A stretch of DNA of 64,000 nt from JBAZUK01 sp041661445 (lineage in GTDB: Bacteria > Chlamydiota > Chlamydiia > Chlamydiales > SM23-39): assembly GCA_041661445.1 (NCBI GenBank), contig JBAZUK010000001.1, positions 626,898-690,897 of the forward strand, in the 5' to 3' direction. Below the pieces are notes generated by a model that was given only the letters and a program-made list of their open reading frames with translations, searched no databases and was not told where the DNA came from. Shown here one piece after another: positions 53,352 to 62,254 of the stretch. Within the stretch, counting starts at the first letter, position 1. Each line of letters opens with the position of its first letter. Position numbers and translations under genes: made by a program.

Positions 53352-54091
53352 AATTCTTCTTCCTTGAAGGTTCTGGATTTTATTGGATTTATTAAGTAAC
53401 AAAGTGAAAAGGCTTCATTTTCTACTGAATTTAACATTTTGATTAATCTATATTTTAAGATTGTATGAAACATCATCGACAGGATAGCTACAATTAATCC
53501 TGCTACTGTAGTTCCCACAGCAATGCCAAGTCCGTCAAAGAGCGATGAGATGCTGTCGATCGATCTATTGATATCATAAAAGGCGTAGAACATACCTAGA
53601 ACAGTTCCTAATAACCCAAGCATAGGAGCAATCACAACTATTTCATTCAAAAGTCCGATCTTTTGCCAGAATTTTGTAGTATATCGCTGTCCTTCAGCTT
53701 TCATGGTTTCAGCTACAAATTGCGGTCCATGAGATCTAACAGATAAAGCTGATGATATGATGTTCGCGAACAGGTTTTCCTGACAATTGCAGTAATTGAT
53801 TGCTTTTTCATATTCTTTGTTCAAGAGATAAGTTTTTACGTCCTTTACCATTTGCTCTGAAATGTTGTTTTTTGCTCTGAATGTCATTAAACAAAACGCA
53901 CATAAACTGACAGCTATAACTGATAAGATTATGAGTATGGAATAAATTACAGGCGACGCTAAAAATATTTCTTTAACATCCAAAGTTGTAGTAAAAGTTT
54001 CTTTAACAGCATTTTTATTAACAGCAAAAGCTGAAGAGCTCAAGAATAAAAATGCTAAAACTAAAAGGTTTGGTGCTTTGAGGTTTCTCAT
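53348..54091 (-). CDS. exbB: ExbB/TolQ-family proton channel protein
   Basis: The 247-residue MotA/TolQ/ExbB-type protein has a leading hydrophobic stretch that may be a signal peptide (MRNLKAPNLLVLAFLFLSSSAFA) and a membrane segment at about 44-68. The two-helix core is LNEIVVIAPMLGLLGTVLGMFYAF and GIAVGTTVAGLIVAILSMMFH, the usual family signature. Paired with exbD by a 4-nt overlap. Recalled chlamydial equivalents are CT596/CT597. Confidence 0.92.
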   Translation of the reverse strand: MRNLKAPNLLVLAFLFLSSSAFAVNKNAVKETFTTTLDVKEIFLASPVIYSILIILSVIAVSLCAFCLMTFRAKNNISEQMVKDVKTYLLNKEYEKAINYCNCQENLFANIISSALSVRSHGPQFVAETMKAEGQRYTTKFWQKIGLLNEIVVIAPMLGLLGTVLGMFYAFYDINRSIDSISSLFDGLGIAVGTTVAGLIVAILSMMFHTILKYRLIKMLNSVENEAFSLCYLINPIKSRTFKEEEL

Positions 54092-54239
54092 AAAAAGTGG
54101 TCTCCATCACATAAGTAAATTAATTGCAGAATAAAATTTATTTTTTAAATCATCAAGATTTATCTAAAAAAAAATAAAAATATAGCTTCAAAGGATAAAG
54201 TTTTTTATAATTTTATTGTTAAAAAAATTAAAAAAACTT

Positions 54240-54902
54240 ATGAAAACACAAGATTTTGTCATTCCTTTTGAGTATGAGAACAGACGTCCTGTTATCATCC
54301 AGAGGCTTCTTTATATTCCTCCGAATTTTGATAAACATGAATTGTTTGAAGAAAAAAAATATTTCGATAGTTCCAATGATATCCACGTAGAATTTTGTTC
54401 AGGCAATGGTATGTGGATTGCTCAGAAGGCAAAAGAGAACCCTGATATTAATTACATAGCAGTCGAGATGAAATTCGACAGGGCGAGAAAAATTTGGGTA
54501 AGGATGCATAATGAGGATATTAAGAATTTATTTGTGGTAATGGGGGAAGGTTATACTTTTGCGAAACATTATCTGCACGGCAGCAATGTTTCCGAGGTTT
54601 ATATAAATTTTCCTGACCCTTGGCCAAAAAAGAGACATGCAAGAAACAGGATTGTTCGAGATGAAGTGGTTTTAGAATTTCATAGGATAATGAAAGATAC
54701 GGCTATAATTAATCTTGTGACGGATGATGTCACATATCGAGATGAGATGATTCGGGTATTAATGGATAGCAACAAATTTAATCCTCTTTATGAAAAACCT
54801 TATTTTGTTCAGGATTTACAAAATTTCGGAAGCTCATTTTTTGAAGATCTTTTTAGAAAAAGGGGAAAGTCAATAAACTATATAAAATTTACGAAGAAGT
54901 AA
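54240..54902 (+). CDS. trmB: tRNA (guanine-N7)-methyltransferase TrmB
   Basis: The protein of about 220 residues has the SAM-binding motif VEFCSGNGMWIAQKA, INYIAVEMKFDRARK, and the TrmB signature YINFPDPWPKKRHARNRIV. It methylates G46 of tRNA. The frame is open from a TTG at 54216; the ATG at 54240 is preferred because it gives MKTQDFVIPFEYENRRP, the usual start. Neither start has a clear Shine-Dalgarno. A tRNA gene lies at its end on the opposite strand. Confidence 0.92.
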   Translation: MKTQDFVIPFEYENRRPVIIQRLLYIPPNFDKHELFEEKKYFDSSNDIHVEFCSGNGMWIAQKAKENPDINYIAVEMKFDRARKIWVRMHNEDIKNLFVVMGEGYTFAKHYLHGSNVSEVYINFPDPWPKKRHARNRIVRDEVVLEFHRIMKDTAIINLVTDDVTYRDEMIRVLMDSNKFNPLYEKPYFVQDLQNFGSSFFEDLFRKRGKSINYIKFTKK

Positions 54903-54904
54903 TT

Positions 54905-54979
54905 TCGGGGCAGAGGGATTTGAACCCCCGACCTACTGGTCCCAAACCAGCCGCGCTAGCCAAACTGCGCTATGCCCCG
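54905..54979 (-). tRNA. tRNA-Pro (anticodon UGG)
   Basis: On the minus strand the acceptor stem CGGGGCA pairs with TGCCCCG, the anticodon arm is CTGG-TTTGGGA-CCAG giving anticodon TGG, and the T arm is GGGGG-TTCAAAT-CCCTC. Discriminator A; the CCA end is not encoded. It lies 2 nt from the end of trmB. Confidence 0.96.
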
Positions 54980-55129
54980 AATTATGTAAGAATATATAAT
55001 ATAAAAATAAAACGTTTTAGATCAATTTAAAAAAGTTTTTTATTCAATATTTTAAATTTTTCTTGTTTTATCCCGATTCTTGTGCCATTTTTTATACAAA
55101 ATATTAATGAGTATTAAATAAGGATTTAT

Positions 55130-56692
55130 ATGTTTGATGAGCTTAGCAGTGTAAAGAAATTAAATGAATTGGCTAAAAAACCGGTAGATTTAACTCAAGA
55201 TGTCCTATTTTCCCCTAAAAGAATAAAAGATATGGTTATAGATTTTCTTGGATTTAAGTTTTTTTATGCAGCTCAAAGAGTTAATGATGACGTAATTAAG
55301 CTTCTTTTTAATTTATCCCAAGAGACGAATGCCATCGAAAAGATGAAAGATATGCAAGATGGGAAAGTGACAAATTGCATCAAAGGCTTCGAAAGTGAAA
55401 ACAGAGCAGTTTTACATACAGCTACCAGAGATTTTTTTGAAGAGAGAAACGATAGCCCATCAGCTAAAGAAGCTTCAAACCTTGCCGGAACAGAGTTGAA
55501 GAAATTAGATGGTTTTTTAAATAGGATTAATAAAGAAGATAAATTTAAAAACCTGGTTCAGATCGGGATCGGGGGATCTTTTTTAGGTCCTCTGGCAATG
55601 TATTCTGCTCTCAAGCCCTATTCCATCAAAGATAGAAAAGTTTACTTTATTTCCAATGTCGATCCAGATGACAGCGCTTCGATACTTAACAGTTTAGATT
55701 TATCAAAAACCTTATTTGTTTCCGTTTCTAAATCAGGAACAACTTTAGAGAGTTTAACCAATGAAGAAATAGTCAGATTAAAATTAAAAGAAAAAGGGTT
55801 AACCCCAAAAGACCATATAGTATCAGTAACCGGAAAAAAAAGTCCGATGGATGATCCTTTAAAATATTTAGAGTCCTTTTATATCTGGGACTATGTCGGG
55901 GGAAGGTATTCTTCAACCTCGATGGTAGGGGGCGTGGCATTAAGTTTTGCTTTCGGGATTGATGTTTTTAAAGAGTTTTTGCATGGGGCCTCTCAAATGG
56001 ATAAGCTGGCATTAAAAAACGATATTTCGAACATATCTTTATTCTCAGCTCTTTTGGGAATCTGGAATAGAAACTTTTTAGGACTCTGTGATTTGGCAGT
56101 AATTCCATATTCTCAGGCTTTATCATATTTTCCTCTTCACTTACAGCAGCTGGATATGGAATCAAATGGAAAAAGTGTAAATAAAAGTGGTGTTAAAGTT
56201 ACCTATAAAACAGGTCCTGCAATATTTGGAGATATCGGTACAAACGCCCAACATTCCTTTTATCAGTTATTACATCAGGGAACAGATATTATTCCAATTG
56301 AAATGATCGGTTTTAAATATAGTCAGTATAATCAGGATTTGAAAGTTCAGCAGACGACATCTCAGGAAAAGCTGCTTGCCAATTTATTTGCCCAATCAAT
56401 AGCATTGGCCAAAGGAAAAAAAGATAAGAATCCGAACAAGAACTTTTCAGGCAACAGGTCTAGTATTATATTGCTTGGACGAAAATTAGATCCATATTCC
56501 TTAGGAGTTCTGCTTTCTTATTACGAAAACAAGGTTGCCTTTCAGGGATTTATCTGGGATATTAATTCTTTTGATCAGGAAGGTGTCCAGCTTGGAAAAA
56601 AATTAGCAAATAAATTTTTAGATCTTTTTGCTAAAAAACAAGTGGATTTTGACCTCGGAAAAATTTATCTGGATGAACTTAAAAAGTTTTAA
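55130..56692 (+). CDS. pgi: Glucose-6-phosphate isomerase
   Basis: The 520-residue protein has the sugar-phosphate isomerase motifs QIGIGGSFLGPLAMYSAL, SVSKSGTTLESLTNEE, LDMESNGKS and GTNAQHSFYQLLHQGTD. It interconverts glucose-6-phosphate and fructose-6-phosphate. AAGG lies upstream of the ATG. It is convergent with the membrane gene that follows, with 6 nt between stops. Confidence 0.97.
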   Translation: MFDELSSVKKLNELAKKPVDLTQDVLFSPKRIKDMVIDFLGFKFFYAAQRVNDDVIKLLFNLSQETNAIEKMKDMQDGKVTNCIKGFESENRAVLHTATRDFFEERNDSPSAKEASNLAGTELKKLDGFLNRINKEDKFKNLVQIGIGGSFLGPLAMYSALKPYSIKDRKVYFISNVDPDDSASILNSLDLSKTLFVSVSKSGTTLESLTNEEIVRLKLKEKGLTPKDHIVSVTGKKSPMDDPLKYLESFYIWDYVGGRYSSTSMVGGVALSFAFGIDVFKEFLHGASQMDKLALKNDISNISLFSALLGIWNRNFLGLCDLAVIPYSQALSYFPLHLQQLDMESNGKSVNKSGVKVTYKTGPAIFGDIGTNAQHSFYQLLHQGTDIIPIEMIGFKYSQYNQDLKVQQTTSQEKLLANLFAQSIALAKGKKDKNPNKNFSGNRSSIILLGRKLDPYSLGVLLSYYENKVAFQGFIWDINSFDQEGVQLGKKLANKFLDLFAKKQVDFDLGKIYLDELKKF

Positions 56693-56698
56693 ACTTGT

Positions 56699-57475
56699 CT
56701 AAATATCGATTTTAAATGAGGGATAAATAAAATTAAAAGCTTTTGGCTGGATCGATACCGGGGGAAGAAAAGGGTTGCTTAATACATGTACAACATAAAG
56801 AGTGAAGGAAAAATAGCCGATAAAAAGTGAATTTAATACAAGATGCGCTCTTGGGTTTTCTGTGCCGAAGAAAAATAGAAAGGAAGTTAGTATTATTCCT
56901 CCAATAAGCAGTACCAGCCAAGGGAAAAATCCTACCCCTTCCCAGTGGATGCGGTTTAATCTGGCTCTGTTTAACTCATTCAAGATGTCAATACATTTTG
57001 AAAGCCACAAACTTTCCTGTTCTGTTTTTGGTTTAAAATCATAAAAAGCTTGCCAAACATCTTTTAATTTTTGATGTGTTACAGGGTTTTCGAGTTTTTC
57101 AAACATATGAGGCCACTCTTCATCGATAACAGACTTAACATAAATTTTCATTTTTCTTTGCATTTCCAGTCTTGTTTTTTCAGGAAAGACCATACTTGAC
57201 CTGTAAAGATCGTTAATTACATAGGCTTCTTCATTGATCAAGGCAATTATCTGACCATGATGCTCTTCTAATGAAACAAGGCCAAATCCTAAAAGAACGC
57301 TATAAAGAACTCCAAAAACTCCGATAATATATCCAGCTAGATCATGATGTTTTTTTAAAATATCAACGGCAACACATTTTCGGATAATTAAAAATATAAT
57401 AATTGAAGCTACTATGCATCCGATAGTAATTCCAAAACAAGAATATACCCACATCGGAATTCCAAATATAGTCAT
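56699..57475 (-). CDS. DUF4239-like membrane protein
   Basis: The 258-residue protein has membrane segments near residues 10-30, 46-66, 183-203 and 212-234, flanking a soluble helical middle part. The stretch HHDLAGYIIGVFGVLYSVLLGFGLVSLEEHH fits the DUF4239 (bestrophin-like) family, whose function is not settled. Its only close neighbour is convergent pgi, so context does not help. Confidence 0.68.
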   Translation of the reverse strand: MTIFGIPMWVYSCFGITIGCIVASIIIFLIIRKCVAVDILKKHHDLAGYIIGVFGVLYSVLLGFGLVSLEEHHGQIIALINEEAYVINDLYRSSMVFPEKTRLEMQRKMKIYVKSVIDEEWPHMFEKLENPVTHQKLKDVWQAFYDFKPKTEQESLWLSKCIDILNELNRARLNRIHWEGVGFFPWLVLLIGGIILTSFLFFFGTENPRAHLVLNSLFIGYFSFTLYVVHVLSNPFLPPVSIQPKAFNFIYPSFKIDI

Positions 57476-57909
57476 CTTAAACCTTTCATTATCTAAATTA
57501 CATTAAAGCTTATTGATTATTTTGTTTGTATAAAAATAATTTTAATAGATCATTTTTAGAAATCTGCAGCTTAGCAGAGCCGTCATAAGTTAAGATAGTT
57601 TAATAAGAGGTTCTTGTCGCGTTAAACAGGATTTCCATCAGACAATTCTGTAAGGAATTTTCTTGATCTTTGTCGATAATTCTAGCAACTTCATTGTCGA
57701 AGATTTGTTCGGGTTCTATCCTAATAGGTTGTTTATTAGATATTTGAAAAAATGTCATAAGGTAGATATAAGTCGATCAAATAAGATATTATTTTCAACA
57801 TGTTCTAAATAAAATTATAATTTATTGACTTTTTTTATTATTAAATAGTTTTTAGATTATGTTTGTTTTGTTATTATAATTAATAACAAATTGAAAAAAA
57901 AATATAATT
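57476..57909. other. Divergent intergenic region before the LRR array
   Basis: 434 nt between the DUF4239-like gene and the first F-box/LRR gene. It contains one possible 52-codon frame (57600-57758, minus) and AT-rich sequence upstream of the LRR gene, with a TTGACT near 57826 but no clear -10 partner. Confidence 0.4.
57600..57758 (-). CDS. Possible 52-residue ORF, or remnant of a lost gene
   Basis: The frame reads MTFFQISNKQPIRIEPEQI, then IFDNEVARIIDKDQE and a Leu-rich end NCLMEILFNATRTSY. Composition is protein-like and more GC-rich than its surroundings, but there is no Shine-Dalgarno and no recognised family. It could be a decayed fragment. Confidence 0.25.
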   Translation of the reverse strand: MTFFQISNKQPIRIEPEQIFDNEVARIIDKDQENSLQNCLMEILFNATRTSY

Positions 57910-59265
57910 ATGACGCTTTCTATAAATAAGCCCTCGGCTTCATTTAAATGTTCTTCGGGTTCGGAAAACCCCATCCAAAAAAGGTCATTTGATACTTTTC
58001 CTGAAGATGTCGTTTCTAGAATTTTTAAAATATGTGTTAACCGAAACCAAGAAATCCCAACTGGAATTTGTAAGACTTGGGAAGTTGTAAGAAGTAGGCA
58101 AAGATATAAACTTTTAGCTGAATTTTTCCCTGAAGCTTTCTTAGATGTTTTCATGAAGAGAAAAGAAACGAGGGAAAAGTTCTTTGAAGAATATCCGATT
58201 AAAGCTTTACGAGAAATTAGTAATGATGATTTCTTCTCGAAGGATAGCAGGCTGTTAGAATGTTTAATTACAGATGAGGAAAAAGCTGAGATTTTGAATG
58301 AATTAAAAGATATACCCTTAAGAAAAAAACAAACTGAGGAAGAAATAAATAAAATCAATAGTGACTGGATTGCTAAGATATGGTTTTTCTATCTACAAAG
58401 TTTAGCTGTTATTGTAAAAAATAGCTGTTATGATGGCTGCAGAGCAATTTGTTGCAGTAAATATTTTTTGCAAGAGTTAAAAAAAGCATACCCATTTGTT
58501 GATTTCGGGGCCATAATTGAGATAAAATTTTGGGTTCTCGCACGAAAAGTTAAGTATATGTATTCGGGTGAAGATTTTTTAACAACTTTAGACGATACGG
58601 ATACAAAAATTTCAAAAATCAAAAAAATGCAGCGATGGTTGGCTGATAGAAATTTAGTGTGTTTCATTACTGGTATACGAATGTATGATGAAAATAAGAA
58701 ATGTTTAAGATTTCCAGAAAACCTGAGTTTTTTTGAAGAACCTTCAAATGATAATTTACATTCTGCGTGCGAGAATATTCGTTTATGGTTAATGCAAAAT
58801 CAAGATTTTTTAAATTCTATAAGAACACTCAAGACAGGGTCTTTTTATGTGATGACAGAATTACCTCCAGAAATAGGTCTGTTTACAAATCTCATACACT
58901 TAGATGTTAGTAGCAATGGATTAACAGCTCTTCCTTCAGAAATGTTAAAATTAACAAATCTTGTAAGCTTAAATCTTGCTATTAACCGATTAACTACTCT
59001 TCCTCTAGAAATATATAAATTAACAAATCTTAAATGCTTAAATGTTTCTCGCAATAGGTTGAAAATCCTTCCACGAGAAATAGGTCTATTAACAAAACTT
59101 GAGATGTTAGATTTCAGTATCAATCAACTAAAAACCCTTCCTACTGAAATATGTTTATTAACAAAGCTTAAGGCATTGTATTTTGCCAACAACCAGCTAA
59201 CAAATCTTTCTTCCGAAATACGTGAATTAATAAAACTTTTGGAGCCAAAAAATCTGCCTCAATAA
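57910..59265 (+). CDS. F-box-like/leucine-rich-repeat protein, copy 1
   Basis: The 451-residue protein has an F-box-like motif at about residues 30-66 (FDTFPEDVVSRIFKI, then IPTGICKTWEVV, matching LPxE...IF...C..W). A helical middle region follows, then at least five 23-residue leucine-rich repeats from about residue 316 (LTALPSEMLKLTNLVSLNL, LTTLPLEIYKLTNLKCLNV). F-box proteins recruit targets to host SCF ubiquitin ligases. Unlike the copy at 62.3 kb it has no C-terminal membrane anchor and stops after the repeats, so it may be truncated. Start follows weak AT-rich sequence. Confidence 0.75.
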   Translation: MTLSINKPSASFKCSSGSENPIQKRSFDTFPEDVVSRIFKICVNRNQEIPTGICKTWEVVRSRQRYKLLAEFFPEAFLDVFMKRKETREKFFEEYPIKALREISNDDFFSKDSRLLECLITDEEKAEILNELKDIPLRKKQTEEEINKINSDWIAKIWFFYLQSLAVIVKNSCYDGCRAICCSKYFLQELKKAYPFVDFGAIIEIKFWVLARKVKYMYSGEDFLTTLDDTDTKISKIKKMQRWLADRNLVCFITGIRMYDENKKCLRFPENLSFFEEPSNDNLHSACENIRLWLMQNQDFLNSIRTLKTGSFYVMTELPPEIGLFTNLIHLDVSSNGLTALPSEMLKLTNLVSLNLAINRLTTLPLEIYKLTNLKCLNVSRNRLKILPREIGLLTKLEMLDFSINQLKTLPTEICLLTKLKALYFANNQLTNLSSEIRELIKLLEPKNLPQ

Positions 59266-59459
59266 TGGTTCCTAAAATTTAGACCAATCAACAAAAATAA
59301 AAAGACCTATTCCTCCTGAGTTTAAATCAACAGCTGTTTTAGAAGTTTTCTGAGAAAAAAAGCATGTCTGTTCACCCACTGGAGTAAAATAATAGGTATT
59401 AAGCAGCAATCAATCCAAAAGTTTCAAAGATACCTTTTTTAAGCAGAGGTCCGTTGTCC

Positions 59460-61880
59460 CTATGGTTTTTTTTCCATTGCAATATTTATAAGCCTAATAC
59501 ATTCCTCTAAATCTTGTTCATTAATGCAAAGATTTTCTAGTTTTTCCGTGTTATTTAAGATTTCTTCGGATTTGGATAGAGGGATAGCATTTATAATAGC
59601 TTGAATTACATCTGAGGGATTCCATGATTTCATAGCCTCCATGCAAATGATGCATAAACTATCGTCATCTTGAAATTCTGTGTTTTTTAAAAAAAGTTCA
59701 ATTACCTTAGTATCTCCTTTAGAAGCTGCTATTGCTACTATTTCAGATAGTTTATACAGATAGGCTTGTTTGGAAGACTTATACATGCCAGCCTGCATTT
59801 TTTTTAATATTTTTGAGAGTAAATCATTTTCAAGAAGTCCATCAAAAATTTTTCTGCTTTTAGAAAATTTACCAACTTCATTACTTTTTTTATATGACTC
59901 AACAAAAGCATTAATTAAACATTCTACGGACATAAGATTTATGCAATCATCAGAAGATAACATTTTTTTTACTATTTCAAAATTGCTCAATTTAACAGCT
60001 GTCAAAAAAGCTCTGCCTAAATTTTCTTGAGGAGAGCATTCAAATTTATCCAGAATCTTTTCAGCTAGCTCATTATTTGATATTGTTAATGCTGTTTCTA
60101 ATAAGGTTAAATAAGAGCCTAATTCCGTTCTTTCAAGAATATATTTTACAAGTTCAAACTGTCCATCGTATATCATGTTTTTCAAAGCGCCTATGACCTT
60201 TGAATTAACTTCAGGATTTTTCTTTGGTTTAAAGAATGGATTTTCTAAAAGAGCCTTAAGATAAGTTTTAACTTTATTTGGATGGCAGGAATTTAAAATT
60301 ATTAATAGGGCGGATAAAAGAAAGTTTGGAACGTCATCGTTCTCAATAAGGGTTAATGCAGCTCTTGTGCATCCGTTACGGATAGCGCTTTCGAGCAGTT
60401 CATCTGGTTTTTTCGTCGATTCATAAGCTATTTCGAGTATAATATCTTTGATAACTTCTGCAACCTTTGAGTCAGTCGTCTGTTCAAGAACTTGAGCTAC
60501 ATCTATAAAGCTAGCTGCGTTGTGCTTTGGTTCAGCTATAGAATTTTCATCTGCAACAATTTCCGGAATATCAGCAAAGCTGGAGCTTTGAAGTATCGAT
60601 TTTGCTAGATCTTCATCATCTAATTGAAAATTATTATGCAATAGCATTGCAGCAACTGCTTCATGCTGTTTTTTTGCGATAGCTTGAGCAAAAGCAGCGC
60701 GTTTCGCCGGAAAAGATATATTATTATCTTTTAAGAAAATCAAAATCGATTCTACATCACTCTCCCTAGCGCTCATGATAAAAAATTGATCATCTAAATC
60801 TTTATTTTCAGTTGCCGGATTATCTAGAGGATCGTAAGTGTCCAGGTTTATAGTTTCACGGCTAGGATATTTTTTATATGCCTCTAATAATTTTTTTTCC
60901 ATATCATCCCAGTAAGAATCAACTGCAATTTTTATCGGTTGGTGATATTCAAAATTGACTTTGCTTGAGAAATATTGAAGTATATCAGAAGCTATTTTTT
61001 CATGATGGTTCGATACAGCTAATCTCAGAGCTTTATTAAGAGGTTCAGATACCTGCTGCAAGGATGAATCTGGTAGTAGAGAAAGATTTGTAAAGATGGC
61101 GTCTGCATATATAAAAATAGCTCTTCTTTTTTTTGTTAGCTCTTTTGAAGAGAGAATATGTACTAAGTTTGATGCTAAAAAAATTGGATCTTGATTGCTT
61201 TGAAGAATAATTTGAGCAGCCTTAGTAAGCTTGCTCTCAATGCAAAACTCAAGGGATTTTTGGGTTAATAAATTTCGGGTTTCAGATTCTAATTTTTTAC
61301 AGTAAGCAGTTTCTTTTACAAGATCTTTTAAATAGGTTTCCTCTTTTAAATCAATTGTTTCTTGCAAATGAATAGCTATTTTTGCAAAAACAGCGAGCAT
61401 CTTATCTTGATCAGCAGGTTCCTGAAAGCTTTTTAGTAACTCATTTCCTAAAAATTCAGGTGATATATTAAAGCTTTTATGAGTAATCAAAATGTGAAGC
61501 AAAGATGAGCTTTCTTTGTCTAGAATTTTTTTAAAGGCCTGCGCTAGGTTTTGAGGAGTAAAATTATGAAAGCTTAAACGTAAAGAAAAATTTTCTGAAT
61601 TACCGTGATCTATAGCATCAAATAGCGCTTTAGTTGCAATCTCATCATCATCAGATTTTTTTTGAGAGTTTTGTAAATGTATTGGTATCCCCGAAAGATA
61701 AGGATATTTGTTAGGGGCGGATTCATCAGTAATAATTCTTGGCTGCAATGAGTTTGCTTGGGAAGGATCGGGATTGTGAATTAATCTGAGTTGGAACATT
61801 GTAGGTGGAGTTTCTGTGGCGCGAGGATTTTCAAGATATCCTGGATAGGATGTTGTGGGATTTCCAATTTTATTTGTCAT
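59460..61880 (-). CDS. Large alpha-solenoid (ankyrin-like) protein
   Basis: The 806-residue protein begins with a disordered Pro/Thr-rich stretch (about 1-75). The rest is a repeated two-helix pattern about every 33-36 residues, for example SAIRNGCTRAALTLIEND, MIYDGQFELVKYILERTELG, ISNNELAEKILDKFE and AVKLSNFEIVKKMLSSDD, which read as diverged ankyrin repeats. No signal peptide or membrane segment. It sits between two F-box/LRR genes on the opposite strand and is likely a host-interaction protein; target unknown. Confidence 0.6.
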   Translation of the reverse strand: MTNKIGNPTTSYPGYLENPRATETPPTMFQLRLIHNPDPSQANSLQPRIITDESAPNKYPYLSGIPIHLQNSQKKSDDDEIATKALFDAIDHGNSENFSLRLSFHNFTPQNLAQAFKKILDKESSSLLHILITHKSFNISPEFLGNELLKSFQEPADQDKMLAVFAKIAIHLQETIDLKEETYLKDLVKETAYCKKLESETRNLLTQKSLEFCIESKLTKAAQIILQSNQDPIFLASNLVHILSSKELTKKRRAIFIYADAIFTNLSLLPDSSLQQVSEPLNKALRLAVSNHHEKIASDILQYFSSKVNFEYHQPIKIAVDSYWDDMEKKLLEAYKKYPSRETINLDTYDPLDNPATENKDLDDQFFIMSARESDVESILIFLKDNNISFPAKRAAFAQAIAKKQHEAVAAMLLHNNFQLDDEDLAKSILQSSSFADIPEIVADENSIAEPKHNAASFIDVAQVLEQTTDSKVAEVIKDIILEIAYESTKKPDELLESAIRNGCTRAALTLIENDDVPNFLLSALLIILNSCHPNKVKTYLKALLENPFFKPKKNPEVNSKVIGALKNMIYDGQFELVKYILERTELGSYLTLLETALTISNNELAEKILDKFECSPQENLGRAFLTAVKLSNFEIVKKMLSSDDCINLMSVECLINAFVESYKKSNEVGKFSKSRKIFDGLLENDLLSKILKKMQAGMYKSSKQAYLYKLSEIVAIAASKGDTKVIELFLKNTEFQDDDSLCIICMEAMKSWNPSDVIQAIINAIPLSKSEEILNNTEKLENLCINEQDLEECIRLINIAMEKKP

Positions 61881-62254
61881 TTCTTAACTCCGGTTTGAAT
61901 AATTTTAAAGCAACTATTGTAAAGAAAAATAGTGTTTCTTAACTTTTTTTCATTTTTTTGAAGCAGATATTATGTATAAAAAACTATAGGTTTGCAATGG
62001 CTTTTTCCAGGTGTTTTCTAATGAGAAACTGCTAAATGTTTCTATAGAGGGTTTTTTATTATAAAGAAAATATTTTAAAATTCTTGAATTTTCGTAATAC
62101 TGTGGAATTTAAGTATTTGTGTAATAAATTGCAGGTTGTTTATTGTAATTAATTATAAATAATTTAATAATGTTAATTTATTATTTTATTTGTTATAATA
62201 ATTAGCATAAAATGTTTAAATAAAAAAATAATAAAATTAATAAAAGGGATAATC
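61881..62254. other. Divergent intergenic region before LRR copy 2
   Basis: 374 nt of AT-rich DNA. A TATAAT occurs near 62193-62198, about 55 nt before the ATG, without a clear -35. AAGGGA at about 62245-62250 is the Shine-Dalgarno for the LRR gene. No coding frame or RNA was recognised. Confidence 0.4.
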
